Shown in pieces: positions 46,236 through 53,726 of a DNA stretch of 64,000 nucleotides; position 1 is the first letter of the stretch; each line of letters starts with the position of its first letter. The notes beneath the pieces were generated by a model. The model saw only the letters and a list, made by a program, of their open reading frames with translations, ran no database searches and was not told the DNA's origin. A program made the translations under genes and the position numbers. This DNA comes from Arthrobacter hankyongi (GTDB lineage Bacteria > Actinomycetota > Actinomycetes > Actinomycetales > Micrococcaceae): positions 24,544 through 88,543 of the forward strand of contig NZ_JAKLTQ010000022.1 of the NCBI RefSeq assembly GCF_022012395.1, in the 5' to 3' direction.

Positions 46236-47113
46236 TCACCGTGCTGCAGCCGGGGACCCAGCTGCTGATCGAGGACCTGGGCCGGCCCGGCTGCGCCGCG
46301 GTGGGGCTGAGCCCGTCCGGCGCGCTGGACACACGCGCACTGCGGCTGGCCAACCGTCTGGTGGGCAATGACCCCGGCGCGGCGGGACTGGAACTGCTGC
46401 TGGGCGGTGCCGAACTGGAATTCGATGCCGAGGCCCTGCTGGCCGTGACCGGGGCCTGCGGGCCGCTGTCGCTGGCCGCGGCCGGATTGCCGCCGGCGGA
46501 AGCCGCCGCCGGCAGGCCGGTGAGGGTCCCGGCCGGCGCCCGGCTGCGGATCGGCCCGGCCCGGGCGGGGCTGCGCTATTACGTGGCGGTGGCCGGCGGG
46601 ATCGAGGCGGAGCCGCTGATGGGCTCCCGGTCCACCGATGTGCTCTCCGGCCTGGGCCCGGCACCGCTGCGCGCCGGGGATGTGCTCGCCGTCGGCAGCC
46701 CCGCCGGGCACCCGGACACCGGCTGGCTCCCCACGCCCGTCCCGCCGCAGGGGCGGATCGTGGTGCGGGTGCAGCCGGGGCCGCGGCTGGACTGGTTCGC
46801 GCGCGGCACCTGGCAGCGGCTGACCGGCCGGGACTGGACCGTCAGCCCGGACAGCAACCGGGTCGGCGTGCGCCTGCTGGGCCGGCCGCTGGAGCGCACG
46901 GCCGCGGACGAACTGCCCAGCGAGGGCCTGATCACCGGCGCGGTCCAGGTGCCGGCCTCGGGACTGCCGACCGTCTTCCTGTCCGACCACCCGGTGACCG
47001 GTGGCTATCCGGTGCCCGCCGTCGTGGTCCCGGCCGACCTGCCGCTGCTGGCCCAGGCCCGGCCCGGCCAGCCGGTCCGCTTTCTCGCCCCACCTCCTGA
47101 CCCCACTTCCTGA
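46232..47113 (+). CDS. pxpC: 5-oxoprolinase subunit C (allophanate hydrolase subunit 2 / KipA family)
   Basis: 293 residues of the biotin-dependent carboxyltransferase-like (KipA) family: LGRPGCAAVGLSPSGALD near the start, YYVAVAGGI, SRSTDVLSGLG and the C-terminal TVFLSDHPVTGGYPV. It completes PxpABC. The last codons and the TGA stop lie inside a 13-base tandem repeat (47088-47126) that seems to have been added to the gene end; the C-terminus APPPDPTS has no family character. A large palindrome follows at once. Confidence 0.92.
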   Translation: MITVLQPGTQLLIEDLGRPGCAAVGLSPSGALDTRALRLANRLVGNDPGAAGLELLLGGAELEFDAEALLAVTGACGPLSLAAAGLPPAEAAAGRPVRVPAGARLRIGPARAGLRYYVAVAGGIEAEPLMGSRSTDVLSGLGPAPLRAGDVLAVGSPAGHPDTGWLPTPVPPQGRIVVRVQPGPRLDWFARGTWQRLTGRDWTVSPDSNRVGVRLLGRPLERTAADELPSEGLITGAVQVPASGLPTVFLSDHPVTGGYPVPAVVVPADLPLLAQARPGQPVRFLAPPPDPTS

Positions 47114-47126
47114 CCCCACTTCCTGA
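47088..47126 (+). repeat. three tandem 13-base repeats across the pxpC stop
   Basis: CCCCACCTCCTGA (47088-47100), CCCCACTTCCTGA (47101-47113) and the same again (47114-47126). Each ends in TGA, but 13 is not a multiple of three, so only the second TGA is in the pxpC frame. The last unit overlaps the palindrome by four bases. Confidence 0.9.
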
Positions 47127-47190
47127 AACTTGGGCGGGATAGTTGCTGTTATGGGCGCCCAAAACAGCAACTATCCCGCCCAAGTTTCAG
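47123..47190. repeat. 68-base near-perfect palindrome between pxpC and DUF445
   Basis: 28 bases (47123-47150) are perfectly complementary to 47163-47190. The 12-base centre contains a further palindrome, TGGGCGCCCA (47152-47161). There is no T-run on either side. It lies between converging stops and could be a bidirectional terminator, but its length and perfection suggest a dispersed palindromic element. Confidence 0.9.
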
Positions 47191-47211
47191 AAGAAGGAGG
47201 GGGAGGGCGGG

Positions 47212-48519
47212 TCAGCCGAGCAGGAGGTTGGCTATCGTGTAGATGGCCAGGCCGGCCAGCGAGCCGACCACGGTGCCGTTGATCCGGATGAACTGCAGGT
47301 CCCGGCCCACTTGGAGCTCGATCTTCTTCGAGGTCTCCTCCGCGTCCCAGCGCTCCACGGTCTCGGTGATTACCCCGGCGATCTGCGAGCGGTAGTTGCG
47401 CACCAGGTAGCCGGTGGCCTCGGTGATCCAGCCGTCCACCTTTGCCGAGAGCTCGGCGTCGGTGGCCAGCCGGGTGCCGAAGTCCCGCACGGCGGTGGTG
47501 AAGGCCCGGCTGAGCTGGCTCTCCGGGTCGCCGACGGCGTCCAGCAGTGCGGTCTTGAGGGTTTCCCAGGTCCGGGCGGCCAGCGTCTGCACCTCGGGGT
47601 CGCCCAGCGCATTGTGCTTGATGGCCTCGACCTTGGCGATCATCTCCGGGTCGTGCTGCATGTCCTCGGTCAGCGAGAGCAGGTACTTGTCCAGCTGCCG
47701 GCGCACCTCATGGTTCGGGTCGGACTGGACGGCCAGGACGAACTTGTACAGCTCCTGGTGGACCTTCTGGCCCATCAGCGCGTCCATGATCTGCGGGACC
47801 CAGGTGGGCGAACGCTGCGAGACCAGCCGGATCACGGTTTCCTCATTGTTCAGGACCCAGTCGGCCGCCCGGTCCACGAGCAGGTCCACCAGCTTCAGGT
47901 GGTGGCCGTCGTCGAGGACCCGCTTGAGCAGCCGGCCCAGCGGCGGACCCCATGGCGGATCCAGCACGTAGCGCCGGGCCATGGACTCGATGATGTCCTG
48001 GACGTCCTGGTCATTGAGCACCAGCATGGCGCCGCGGATGGCCGCAGCGCCTTCGCGGGCCACCCGGTCCGCGTTTTCCTGCCGGGCCAGCCAGTTGCCG
48101 GCGCGGCGGGAAACGCCCAGGCTGCGGATCTTGGCCTGGACCACGTCCTCGGAGAGGAAGTTGGATTCCACGAACTGGCCAAGGCTGGCGCCGATCTGGT
48201 CCTTGCGCCGCGGAATGATGGCGGTGTGCGGGATCTTCATCCCCATCGGGTGCTTGAACAGCGCGGTCACCGCGAACCAGTCCGCCAGCGCGCCGACCAT
48301 GCCGCCTTCGGCCGCGGCCCGGACATACTGCAGCCAGGGGTAGGTATCCTGCAGCGCGAAGGAGATCACGAAGATCACCGCCAGCAGCACCAGCAGCCCG
48401 GTGGCCACCAGCTTCATTTTCCGCAGGCCGGCGGCGCGCTCGGCATCGCTGAGCGCCAGCCTGGCGGCCGCCGGCGCCAGGCTGCCCGGCTCCGGCCGGT
48501 CAGTATCCCGAAGTGTCAA
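47212..48519 (-). CDS. DUF445 family membrane-associated protein
   Basis: A cytosolic-facing protein with membrane segments at both ends: about residues 36-56 (LVATGLLVLLAVIFVISFAL) and the C-terminal GTVVGSLAGLAIYTIANLLLG. Between them is a long helical region with family patterns such as GALADWFAVTALFKHPMG and IPRRKDQIGASLGQFV. No enzymatic role is known. I chose TTG 48519 (435 residues), with GGAGAGG upstream; GTG 48570 would add 17 residues but has no ribosome site and falls in a palindrome. Divergent from the phosphodiesterase gene. Confidence 0.85.
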   Translation of the reverse strand: MTLRDTDRPEPGSLAPAAARLALSDAERAAGLRKMKLVATGLLVLLAVIFVISFALQDTYPWLQYVRAAAEGGMVGALADWFAVTALFKHPMGMKIPHTAIIPRRKDQIGASLGQFVESNFLSEDVVQAKIRSLGVSRRAGNWLARQENADRVAREGAAAIRGAMLVLNDQDVQDIIESMARRYVLDPPWGPPLGRLLKRVLDDGHHLKLVDLLVDRAADWVLNNEETVIRLVSQRSPTWVPQIMDALMGQKVHQELYKFVLAVQSDPNHEVRRQLDKYLLSLTEDMQHDPEMIAKVEAIKHNALGDPEVQTLAARTWETLKTALLDAVGDPESQLSRAFTTAVRDFGTRLATDAELSAKVDGWITEATGYLVRNYRSQIAGVITETVERWDAEETSKKIELQVGRDLQFIRINGTVVGSLAGLAIYTIANLLLG

Positions 48520-48564
48520 TGCAAGTTCACCTCTCCGCAGCCGGACGCTTCGGTCCGGTAATTG

Positions 48565-48581
48565 GTTCACGTACCGTGAAC
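48565..48581. promoter_or_regulatory. 17-base palindrome between DUF445 and the phosphodiesterase gene
   Basis: GTTCACG-TAC-CGTGAAC is perfectly symmetric. It ends three bases before ATG 48585 and lies upstream of DUF445, a typical place for a repressor controlling both. GTTCAC also resembles a PhoP half-site, but inverted and not in 11-base repeat. Confidence 0.5.
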
Positions 48582-48584
48582 ATC

Positions 48585-49460
48585 ATGAAGCACAAGGTCT
48601 TCGCCCACCGCGGCGCCAGCGAACAATACGCTGAAAACACGCGTGCAGCCTTCCTGCAGGCTATCGCCGACGGCGCGGACGGCGTCGAGTGCGACATCCA
48701 CCTGACCAAAGACCTTCAGCTCGTGTGCTTCCACGATTTCACACTCGACCGCACTTCCACAGGCACCGGCGACCTTGCCGACCATACGCTGGAGGAACTG
48801 CTGCGCCTGGATGTCTCGTCCTGGCGCGGCGTCCGCCTTCCCCCGGAGTACGGCGGCAGCGCCGACCAGCTGGTCACCCTGGATGAGCTGATCCGGATCC
48901 TCCGCGCCGCGGGACGGCCGATGGAGCTGGCCCTGGACCTCAAGCATCCCAGCCCGTTCGGCGGCCGGCTCGAGGCTGAGCTGCTGAGGTACCTCGAGGC
49001 CCGGGGATGGGACCGGCGGACCTCCAGCCTGGGGTCCATCACCATCAGCTTCATGAGCTTCCACCCGGGGGCGGTGAAACGCCTGGCCGCCCACGTGCCG
49101 GCCGCCCACCTGTGCCAGCTGCTGGACGAGGTGGATGCCAAGAACGTCGCATCGGGCCTGTTCCTGGGGAGCCTGGCCGCCGGTGCGGTGGCCTCCGTGC
49201 TGCGCCGTGCCCTGAGCGAGGGCGAGCAGCTGGTGGAGCAGCACCGGGTGGAGCTGGCCGGGCCGGGCATCGGCTACGTCCGGGACAACCGCCGGCTGGT
49301 GGAGCACTGGCTGCGGAGCGGGCTCCGCCTGCGCGTGTGGACCGTGGACAGCCCCGCCGACGTGGAACTGTGCCGCAGGCTGGGCATCCAGGAAATCACC
49401 ACGAACCGACCGGCGCAGGTGCGCGCGCAGCTGGAGCAGGCCGCCGCCGCGGGACTGTAG
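48585..49460 (+). CDS. glycerophosphodiester phosphodiesterase
   Basis: Hydrolyses glycerophosphodiesters from lipids or teichoic acids to glycerol 3-phosphate and an alcohol. The catalytic set is visible: His8-Arg9 in FAHRGASEQYAENT, Glu35 and Asp37 in ECDIHLTKD, and His50 in CFHD. Later LALDLKHPSPFGG and the C-terminal VWTVDSPADVELCRRLG are typical. 291 residues without a signal peptide, so cytosolic. ATG 48585 is used here; GTG 48576 is in frame. Phosphate control is plausible but unproven. Confidence 0.9.
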   Translation: MKHKVFAHRGASEQYAENTRAAFLQAIADGADGVECDIHLTKDLQLVCFHDFTLDRTSTGTGDLADHTLEELLRLDVSSWRGVRLPPEYGGSADQLVTLDELIRILRAAGRPMELALDLKHPSPFGGRLEAELLRYLEARGWDRRTSSLGSITISFMSFHPGAVKRLAAHVPAAHLCQLLDEVDAKNVASGLFLGSLAAGAVASVLRRALSEGEQLVEQHRVELAGPGIGYVRDNRRLVEHWLRSGLRLRVWTVDSPADVELCRRLGIQEITTNRPAQVRAQLEQAAAAGL

Positions 49461-49474
49461 GCCGCTTGCCTTCT

Positions 49475-49502
49475 GCACAGCAATTTCCGGTAGGTGCTGT
49501 GC
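49475..49502 (+). terminator. hairpin after the phosphodiesterase gene
   Basis: GCACAGCA (49475-49482) pairs with TGCTGTGC (49495-49502) around a 12-base loop. It begins 15 bases after the stop, without a T-run. Confidence 0.45.
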
Positions 49503-49739
49503 GGCTGCACACAGACACCGCGGAGCGCCCTTTATAGCCTGAATGCGGAGGGCCGCAGAGCCGGACCGCTGCCGCGGCCTTCTGCTTCAGGAAGTGCAGG
49601 GTCCGGGAGATCCGGAGCACTCTTGCCCCTTCGGGCTGCCGGACCCGGCGGTGCCGCCGCAGCAGATCCTGCGCCGGCACCGCCGCACCTTCCGGCGCCC
49701 GGCAAGACTTTGGCGGAACAGGAAAAGGTAGCAGGCATC

Positions 49740-49868
49740 ATGCACACGCCCCACGAGGAACGGTCCTTCCAACAAGCCTGGATGGCTGGCTTCGCCGCCG
49801 GCCCGGACAGCTGCACCGGCCCCGGCCACAGCGGCTGCCGCCGCTGCGCGGGCCCGGAAACCGACTGA
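49740..49868 (+). CDS. possible 42-residue cysteine-containing protein
   Basis: ATG 49740 to TGA 49868. The peptide MHTPHEERSFQQAWMAGFAAG is followed by a Gly-rich segment with three cysteines (CTGPGHSGCRRC). Only weak ribosome-site candidates (AAAAGG and GCAGG) precede it. It lies alone in the 498-base gap between the phosphodiesterase and GH15 genes. The cysteine spacing could bind metal; there is no further support, so it may be chance. The rest of the gap shows no gene. Confidence 0.35.
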   Translation: MHTPHEERSFQQAWMAGFAAGPDSCTGPGHSGCRRCAGPETD

Positions 49869-49958
49869 CCGGCCGCTTCCGTCCCGCGGAACGGCGGGGA
49901 GCCGGAGCCCGGAATCAAGAGCATGGAAATAATAAGCCTGCTGTGATTCAGTTGGAGC

Positions 49959-52085
49959 ATGGCGTCGCCGATCGAGGATTACGGCCTTATTTCCGATCTG
50001 CACACCGGCGCGCTGATTTCGCGCTCGGGCAGCATGGACTGGCTTTGCTTTCCGCGGTTCGATTCCGCCTCCGTCTTCGCGGCGCTGCTGGGCGAGCCGG
50101 GCCACGGCCGCTGGCTGCTGGCCCCCGCGGCCGCCGAACCTCAAAGCCCTGCCCCGATGGGCGCCGGCCCGGAAGCGGCCGGCACGAACGACCCCACCCG
50201 GGTGGCCGAAGGCGGTGACCGCACCGCGGCGCCGGATGCCGCCGCCGCGGCAGCCCGGCCTGCGGCAGCCCAGCCTGCGGCGGGCAACGGCCGGCACGTC
50301 GCGGACCGCGCGGTGGACCTTCCCTACCCGGGCAACGGCGCCGATGCAGACGCCGAGGAAGACTACTATGCCGAGGTTCCCGGCACACTGGCCGCGCCGG
50401 AGTACTCGCTGGGCGGGGAGGCGCTGGGCCGGGCCCGCAGCAGCCAGGTCCCGGGGCCCGGGCAGCCCGCCGTCGTCGAACGCGCCTACGTGCCCTCCAC
50501 CTTCGTCCTGCGGACGCGCTGGCGGACGGCGACCGGCGAGGCGCTGGTGACCGACTTCATGCCCGCCGGGGACCGGCGGGCCTCGCTGGTCCGCCGTGTC
50601 CAGGGCCTCTCGGGCACCGTGGACATGCAGCAGGAACTGATCCTGCGCTTCCACTACGGGGACGTGGTGCCCTGGGTCTTCCGCAGCACCGACGAGCAGA
50701 CCGGCGCCGAGGCGATCGTGGGCATGGCCGGGCCGAACGCCGTCGTGCTGCACGGCGGGGACCTGCCGCGCCGGGCCGAACGGCGGCACCGCGGCGAATT
50801 TACCGTGGCGGCCGGGCAGACGGTGGATTTTGAATTGTGCTGGTTCCCGTCCCACCAGCCGGTGCCGGCGATGATCGACGTGGACGGGGCGCTGGAGCAG
50901 ACCACCCGCTTCTGGCAGGACTGGTGCTCCCGCTTCCCGTACCAGGGCGACTACCACGACCTGGTCAAGCGCTCGCTGCTGGTGCTGCGCGCCATGACCC
51001 ACGAGAGCACCGGCGGGATCGTGGCGGCGCCGACCACCTCGCTGCCGGAGCAGTTCGGTGGGGAACGGAACTGGGACTACCGCTATGTCTGGCTCCGCGA
51101 TGCCGCGCTGACGCTGGAAACCATGATGACCCACGGCTACGAGACCGAGGCCCTGCACTGGCGGAACTGGCTGCTGCGCGCGGTGGCGGGGGATCCGGAG
51201 GACCTGCAGATCATGTACGGGCTGGCCGGCGAGCGGGACCTGCCCGAGCGTGTCCTGGAGCATCTGCCCGGCTATGCGGCGTCGAAGCCGGTGCGGATCG
51301 GCAACGGCGCGGTCTGCCAGTACCAGGGGGACGTGGTCGGCGAGGTCATGGTGGCGCTGGAAAAGATGCGCAACATCGGCTGCGTCGAGGACCACTTCTC
51401 CTGGCCGCTGCAGAAGGCCCTGCTGCGCTACGTGGAACGGCATCTGGGGACCAAGGACCGCGGGATCTGGGAAACGCGCGGAGAGTCCCGGCACTTCACC
51501 CATTCCCGGGTGATGATGTGGGCGGCCTTCGACCGCGGCGTCCGGGCGGTGCTGGACCATGGGCTGGAGGGGGAGGCCCGGCACTGGGCGGAGCTGCGGG
51601 ACCAGATGCGCGAAGAAATCCTGGCGCGCGGCTTCAACCGCCGGATCAATTCGTTTACCCAGACCTATGACGGCACCGAGGTGGACGCCTCGCTGCTGGT
51701 GCTGCCGCAGGTGGGCTTCATTAAGTACGACGACGACCTGATGCTGGGCACCGTCGAGCGGCTGGAGCGGGAGCTGGTGGACGAGGCCGGGCTGGTGCGG
51801 CGCTACCGGACCGAGAGCGGCGTGGACGGCCTGGCGCCCGGGGAGTATCCCTTCCTGGCCTGCTCCTTCTGGCTGGTCGAACAGTATGCGCGCTCCGGGC
51901 GCATCGGCGACGCCCGGGACCTGATGGACCAGCTGGTGGGCTACACCAACGAACTCGGGCTGCTGTCCGAGGAATATGACACGGTGAACCGGCGGATGGC
52001 CGGAAACTACCCGCAGGCGTTTTCGCACCTGGCGCTCATCCGCGCGGCGGACGCCATCAACGGCCATGCCCAGGCAGCGGTCTGA
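49959..52085 (+). CDS. glycoside hydrolase family 15 protein (trehalase/glucoamylase-like)
   Basis: Cytosolic (alpha/alpha)6-barrel glycosidase. The start MASPIEDYGLISDLHTGALI and SMDWLCFPRFDS are typical of actinobacterial GH15 enzymes, several of which are trehalases. Proposed general acid Glu505 lies in GIWETRGES and general base Glu629 in LAPGEYPFLAC; NWDYRYVWLRDAAL is also present. 708 residues, about 110 more than usual: residues about 57-174 are an Ala/Pro/Gly-rich insertion in the N-terminal beta domain. GGAG lies only one base before the ATG. Monocistronic, judging by the gaps. Confidence 0.88.
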   Translation: MASPIEDYGLISDLHTGALISRSGSMDWLCFPRFDSASVFAALLGEPGHGRWLLAPAAAEPQSPAPMGAGPEAAGTNDPTRVAEGGDRTAAPDAAAAAARPAAAQPAAGNGRHVADRAVDLPYPGNGADADAEEDYYAEVPGTLAAPEYSLGGEALGRARSSQVPGPGQPAVVERAYVPSTFVLRTRWRTATGEALVTDFMPAGDRRASLVRRVQGLSGTVDMQQELILRFHYGDVVPWVFRSTDEQTGAEAIVGMAGPNAVVLHGGDLPRRAERRHRGEFTVAAGQTVDFELCWFPSHQPVPAMIDVDGALEQTTRFWQDWCSRFPYQGDYHDLVKRSLLVLRAMTHESTGGIVAAPTTSLPEQFGGERNWDYRYVWLRDAALTLETMMTHGYETEALHWRNWLLRAVAGDPEDLQIMYGLAGERDLPERVLEHLPGYAASKPVRIGNGAVCQYQGDVVGEVMVALEKMRNIGCVEDHFSWPLQKALLRYVERHLGTKDRGIWETRGESRHFTHSRVMMWAAFDRGVRAVLDHGLEGEARHWAELRDQMREEILARGFNRRINSFTQTYDGTEVDASLLVLPQVGFIKYDDDLMLGTVERLERELVDEAGLVRRYRTESGVDGLAPGEYPFLACSFWLVEQYARSGRIGDARDLMDQLVGYTNELGLLSEEYDTVNRRMAGNYPQAFSHLALIRAADAINGHAQAAV

Positions 52086-52102
52086 TCCGCCCGAACCGCC
52101 GG

Positions 52103-52131
52103 TTAAACGTTTGTGACCAGAATCATATAAT
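52103..52131 (+). promoter_or_regulatory. promoter with consensus TATAAT
   Basis: TATAAT (52126-52131) lies in an A/T-rich patch, with TTAAAC (52103-52108) 17 bases upstream as a poor -35. The next gene starts 118 bases on, which would leave a long leader containing a GC-rich hairpin near 52205-52240. Confidence 0.5.
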
Positions 52132-52248
52132 TGTGCATATCAATCGTCATAGTGGCAAACTCGTGCCGATTGCCGGTTCAGCCCCCAGTGGACCGGTGAA
52201 GACCCGACCCTGGTCCGCCGTTCCCCTCGGCGGGCCCGAGCCGAATGA

Positions 52249-52500
52249 ATGGTGTCAGCAATGCATAGTGTCAAAGAACGCCGGCCGGCCCAGGCCCCGG
52301 CGCCGATCCGGCTGGAAATCCGCGCGGCACATCCGGACGAAGCCGATGAAAAGCTCAACGAGGCCGTGCAGGAGCTGCAGGTGCTCGCGGCGGTGGAGCG
52401 CAGCCGCGGCATCCTGGTCACCCGCACGGGTGCCGGCCGCTACACGGTGGAACTGAGCCGCGAGGTTCCCTACGGTTTCACCGAGGAAGCGGTCGCCTAG
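52249..52500 (+). CDS. small protein, function unknown
   Basis: 83 residues (79 if ATG 52261 is used). It is soluble, with a long amphipathic helix (HPDEADEKLNEAVQELQVLAAVERS) followed by a predicted strand pair (GILVTRTGAGRYTVELSREVPYGFTEE). No recognised family. Neither start has a Shine-Dalgarno. A consensus -10 box upstream and an 18-bp terminator 13 bases downstream show that it is a transcription unit of its own. Confidence 0.6.
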   Translation: MVSAMHSVKERRPAQAPAPIRLEIRAAHPDEADEKLNEAVQELQVLAAVERSRGILVTRTGAGRYTVELSREVPYGFTEEAVA

Positions 52501-52513
52501 CCAGGCCGGCCCA

Positions 52514-52553
52514 CAGCGGCGGCGCCGGACCTTGCGGTCCGGCGCCGCCGCTG
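52514..52553. terminator. 18-bp perfect terminator hairpin
   Basis: An 18-base arm (52514-52531) pairs perfectly with 52536-52553 around TTGC. It lies between converging genes and can serve both. Confidence 0.85.
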
Positions 52554-52583
52554 GCGTTTCCGGCCCATTTCTCAGGCTGCTTC

Positions 52584-53534
52584 CTAGTCGGCGATCCTGG
52601 CGACCAGCCGGCCGACCACTTCGCCGCGCTTGAGCTTCTCCAGGCCCTCCGGGATCTCGCCGAAGCTGATCTCGGTGATGGTCGGGTTCAGCTGGCCGGT
52701 GGCGAAGAAGTCGTAGACGCCCTGCACGTCCTCCTTGGTGCCGCCCTGCGAGCCGACGAGGGTGACCTCGGAGAGGATCAGTGCCTTCGTGCTGATGGTG
52801 GACTCGAGCCGGCCCATGCCCACCTGGACCACCCGGCCGCCGCGCCGGACGGTCTCGATGGCCTCGGCGGTGGTGGTCCCGAAGCCGGCGAAGTCCACGA
52901 CTACGTCCAGGCCGACCTCCTTGAAGTCGGCGATCGACTTGGCGACCGCGGTGGCGCCGATCTCCTTGGCCTGCTCCCAGATGTTCTCGTTGACCTCGGC
53001 CACATAGACCTGTGCGCCGGCCAGGACGGCCACGCGGGCGCCGATCGAGCCCAGGCCGCCGAAGCCGATGATGCCGACCTTGTCACCGGCCTTGACCTGG
53101 CCGTTGGCGATGACGGCGTGGTGGCTGGTCATGCCGGCGTCGGTGCCGGCCGCGCCCTGCAGGAAGGAGACGTTGTCCGGGATGCGCACCAGCGCCTCCT
53201 GGCCGATGGCAGCCTTGAAGCTGAAGCCGCCGTCGAAGCCGTAGCCCGGCGCGCCCACGGAGGTGGTGGGGCAGAAGCCGACGCAGTCGCCCACCTGGAA
53301 GTCCGTCACGCCGTCGCCGACTTCGGTGATGACCCCGGCGACCTCATGGCCCAGGGTGATCGGCCGCTTGGCCAGGGTGGACAGCCAGCCCTCATCCTCG
53401 AGCATGCCCACGTCGGAATGGCACAGGCCTGCTGCCTTGATGTCGATGACGACGCCGCCGGGGGCGGCGCTGGGCTCCTCGACGTCGGCGAGCACCAGGG
53501 GCTCGTGGGTGTTGGTGAACTGCCATGCCTTCAT
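52584..53534 (-). CDS. zinc-dependent alcohol dehydrogenase without structural zinc site
   Basis: Medium-chain dehydrogenase, 316 residues. Catalytic-zinc residues are Cys38 (GLCHSDV), His63-Glu64 (LGHEVAG) and probably Asp132 (TDAGMTSHHA). The nucleotide motif is GFGGLG (157-162), with VAEVNENIWEQAK after it. The usual four-cysteine structural zinc lobe is missing; in its place stands GDCVGFCPTTSVGAPGYGFDG, which shortens the protein. AAGGAGA lies about seven bases before the ATG. Substrate unknown; oxidation of alcohols or reduction of aldehydes. Confidence 0.87.
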   Translation of the reverse strand: MKAWQFTNTHEPLVLADVEEPSAAPGGVVIDIKAAGLCHSDVGMLEDEGWLSTLAKRPITLGHEVAGVITEVGDGVTDFQVGDCVGFCPTTSVGAPGYGFDGGFSFKAAIGQEALVRIPDNVSFLQGAAGTDAGMTSHHAVIANGQVKAGDKVGIIGFGGLGSIGARVAVLAGAQVYVAEVNENIWEQAKEIGATAVAKSIADFKEVGLDVVVDFAGFGTTTAEAIETVRRGGRVVQVGMGRLESTISTKALILSEVTLVGSQGGTKEDVQGVYDFFATGQLNPTITEISFGEIPEGLEKLKRGEVVGRLVARIAD

Positions 53535-53661
53535 ATCGGTTCTCCTTGCCGCGCCAGAGCGCGATGGGGGTCAGCCGGCTGCGTTGCCTGGCCGGCGTTT
53601 CGGGGTCGGGGCCCGGGGCTCCTTCCCTTTTCCACCCTAGCCCGGGCCGGGGCAAATTTTT

Positions 53662-53673
53662 ATGCATATGCAT
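53662..53673. promoter_or_regulatory. 12-base palindrome in the adh-azlC gap
   Basis: ATGCATATGCAT, two tandem ATGCAT units, stands in an A/T patch 128 bases upstream of the alcohol dehydrogenase and 54 bases before azlC. Its symmetry and location suggest an operator. Confidence 0.4.
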
Positions 53674-53714
53674 GTAAGTTTGGTCACCCGGGGCTGTGTG
53701 CTGCGCACGACGCC

Positions 53715-53720
53715 TAGGCT
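53715..53720 (+). promoter_or_regulatory. -10 box, leaderless start of azlC
   Basis: TAGGCT is followed by six bases (TGAACC) and GTG 53727. No ribosome site is present. Confidence 0.45.
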
Positions 53721-53726
53721 TGAACC

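Noticed and set aside
47088..47126. Tandem repeats considered as a CRISPR remnant
   Set aside because: The units are 13 bases with no spacers and there are no cas genes.
49587..52067. An 826-codon minus-strand frame opposite the GH15 gene
   Set aside because: The plus-strand gene has clear GH15 motifs; the opposite frame has none.
52111..52131. TTGTGA as the -35 partner of TATAAT at 52126
   Set aside because: The gap is only nine bases, too short for a sigma factor; TTAAAC at 17 bases fits better in spacing.
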